Assembly (NCBI GenBank): GCA_947034895.1
Contig: OX344761.1
Coordinates: forward strand, 68,261,839 to 68,325,838
Origin: Rhytidiadelphus loreus
Taxonomy: Eukaryota; Streptophyta; Bryopsida; Hypnales; Hylocomiaceae
Reading direction: 5' to 3'
DNA length: 64,000 nucleotides
Below the pieces are notes generated by a model. It was not told the origin of the DNA, did not search any database, and was given only the letters and a program-made list of their open reading frames with translations. This document shows positions 62,262-64,000 of the stretch, piece after piece. Position 1 is the first letter of the stretch. Every line of letters begins with the position of its first letter. The position numbers and the translations under genes are program-made.

Positions 62262-64000
62262 GTCGACCGATGATCGATCGAACTGACCGGGTTGCAATCT
62301 CGACGTATCGAGTTAGTCGATCGGTTTCAATCTGCCATGTACAACATTCAACACGATAGCCGTCAATTGATTCGTTAATTTGCATGATTGTGACATTCAT
62401 CAGCAAAACTCGAAAAGCCCGAAAAACCGTACGGTGTAGATTTATGTTTCAGACCATACGCCCTGATCGGAAAGGGTCGAACTCATGGAAATCCGCCCTA
62501 TGCACGAAATATTGACGTTCAAGGGATATATGAATGCAAGTCATTCTACTATAACAAGAATCTTGATCAGTAGTAGTTGCATTATATCATCAATTATTGT
62601 TTCATTGCAAGGGTTTTGAGCAACGGTTCCGTACTTCGCTAAAAACGTACGCATGGTACGGTCTACTGCAAATCTTTTGCAAAAGTTGCCTGTGCGCAAA
62701 CTTGCTGCAAAAGTACACCACGCGAATTTTTCTATAGATTTCTGATGCACGGTCATTCCAAAGTCAGTATGAAAACAATTGCAATATTAGCCTTCAATTC
62801 CCTACTAGTGACGTTGGCAAAAATTAGAAAACATGAGCATTGACTGTGGAACCAATGCCAAAACAAGCGCAACCCCAGGGAGATTATTGACTCCAAATGG
62901 TTCGTTCCCGGATTGATTGCCTCTCCTGGATTACAGTTTGGCAGCAAGGAAAATTTGTGCCGCTAGTTTTCCTGTGACAATTTTGCCTGCGTGGATCTTC
63001 CATTCCTAGTGCAAATTAGATAATATATCTGGAAAAGTTCTGACATTCCCGTAATGGAAACAAGGACAATCCCCCTGTGTCATTACTAGTTAACCATGGC
63101 AAAAAGTGGGTTGCAAAAGACTCTAGCTAGTTTTCAGGCAATGTAACATAATCCTTAATACCAAGCAATGCAAAGCCATTGCAACAAAAAGCAAGAATAA
63201 GCATCAGGGCACGGAAACTAATTGACACATGTTCTATTGCTCTACGATACACAAATAATCAGGCGTTTTTTGCAGAGTCGATTAGTTAAACTTCTGCTAT
63301 GTCGATGAGTGCAACGGGGAGAGAAAAAGCAGACAGGAAATCATTGCAAATCTAAGCCTTTGCTTGCACGTAAATAAATGCATAATAAAGCAGAGAAAAA
63401 GTTCATGAAGCATCGTGCGCCTAACAATTGCTTATTATCGTTACAGAATCACAATAGCAATGAGTAAACCATTGAAAATTTAGAAAGCTGATTACAAATG
63501 CTCCTTCCAGTCGCTGAATAAATTGGATTCCCATGTACAAGCCAATTCAAAGCAATGCCTCCAACAATAATTAAAAAGCAGGAGCTCGCATTACCGCTAT
63601 CGCAAGAATTACCGAAGGCCGGTGGTAGCGCTCGTCCCGCAATCTCGATCACTTAGAGTTTTGCTGTGAGTTGTGCGGACATTAAGTAGAATTCGATCAC
63701 GCTCCACTAGCAAGGCATTCTTTTCGAGAATAATTTTTGGATGATGCCCAGGTCCAGATGCGGTTATGGATCATTATGATGCCCAACTGCCAAGGCATCA
63801 TTCTGAATTGAAAGTCACGTCTTGACATTTTGTAAAGCACTCTGAATCCAGCTTGATAATATATAATTACAACTCAATCAATGGACAGAGACTGCTTGGG
63901 GCTCCTGGAATAGCATATGCTTCTCAAGAACGAAACCAACAATTAGCAGAAGAAGATAGAGTTCAAGTGTGGCGAAATCGGGGAAGGATTGTTGTGCAGA

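Larger units (their letters stand above)
60611..64000. repeat. Segmental duplication, copy B, right part
   Basis: It continues the match to copy A from 14,554 onward and runs to the window edge. Differences from copy A include a deletion near 62,650-62,715 and about 40 bp of extra sequence near 63,063. Frames shared with copy A (60,963-61,196 minus, 61,060-61,257 plus, 61,395-61,640 plus) remain unrecognised. Confidence 0.92.

Overview
This is an AT-rich, gene-poor stretch of a plant nuclear genome. Genes have introns, intergenic space is large, and small DNA transposons are common. The most informative gene is a fusion of helical region, protein kinase, NB-ARC and LRR at 34,989-40,005. Kinase-NBS-LRR receptors are a class known mainly from mosses, so a bryophyte, probably a moss, is my best guess. 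That is an inference; another seed-free plant or a conifer is not excluded.

Layout. 1-8 kb: no convincing gene, with two TATA-bearing leader-like segments and a G-rich minisatellite. 8.0-9.6 kb: an old, diverged partial copy of a duplicated unit. 11.46-18.0 kb: copy A of that unit, carrying an S-protein homologue (SPH) gene on the minus strand. 18-34.9 kb: a gene desert with several short transposons, including TTAA-flanked elements with CCC-type ends and a 563-bp element with a perfect 8-bp target duplication. 34.99-40.0 kb: the kinase-NB-ARC-LRR gene in four exons, with a one-base frameshift at the kinase glycine loop and a decayed LRR tail to 40.44 kb. 41.3-44.39 kb and 60.61-64.0 kb: copy B of the unit, split in two, with a second SPH gene on its right half.

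The split in copy B is caused by a 16,223-bp CACTA-type (EnSpm) transposon at 44,388-60,610. Copy A keeps the uninterrupted target, so the boundaries, the CCA target duplication and the order of events can be read directly. The transposon has 16-bp terminal inverted repeats, a tnp2-type transposase gene (50,472-55,634) and a second gene (57,981-60,058) encoding a zinc ribbon, an acidic repeat and a basic/acidic tail. Both genes are broken. All five premature stops can be explained by C-to-T changes, as expected for a methylated, decaying element. A TTAA element inside the transposon has itself been entered by an 8-bp-duplicating MITE, giving three nested insertions.

The living content is probably two secreted SPH-type proteins and an immune receptor that may already be a pseudogene; the rest is transposon history. 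Exon junctions were placed by eye from GT/AG sites and phase, and no search or alignment program was run.
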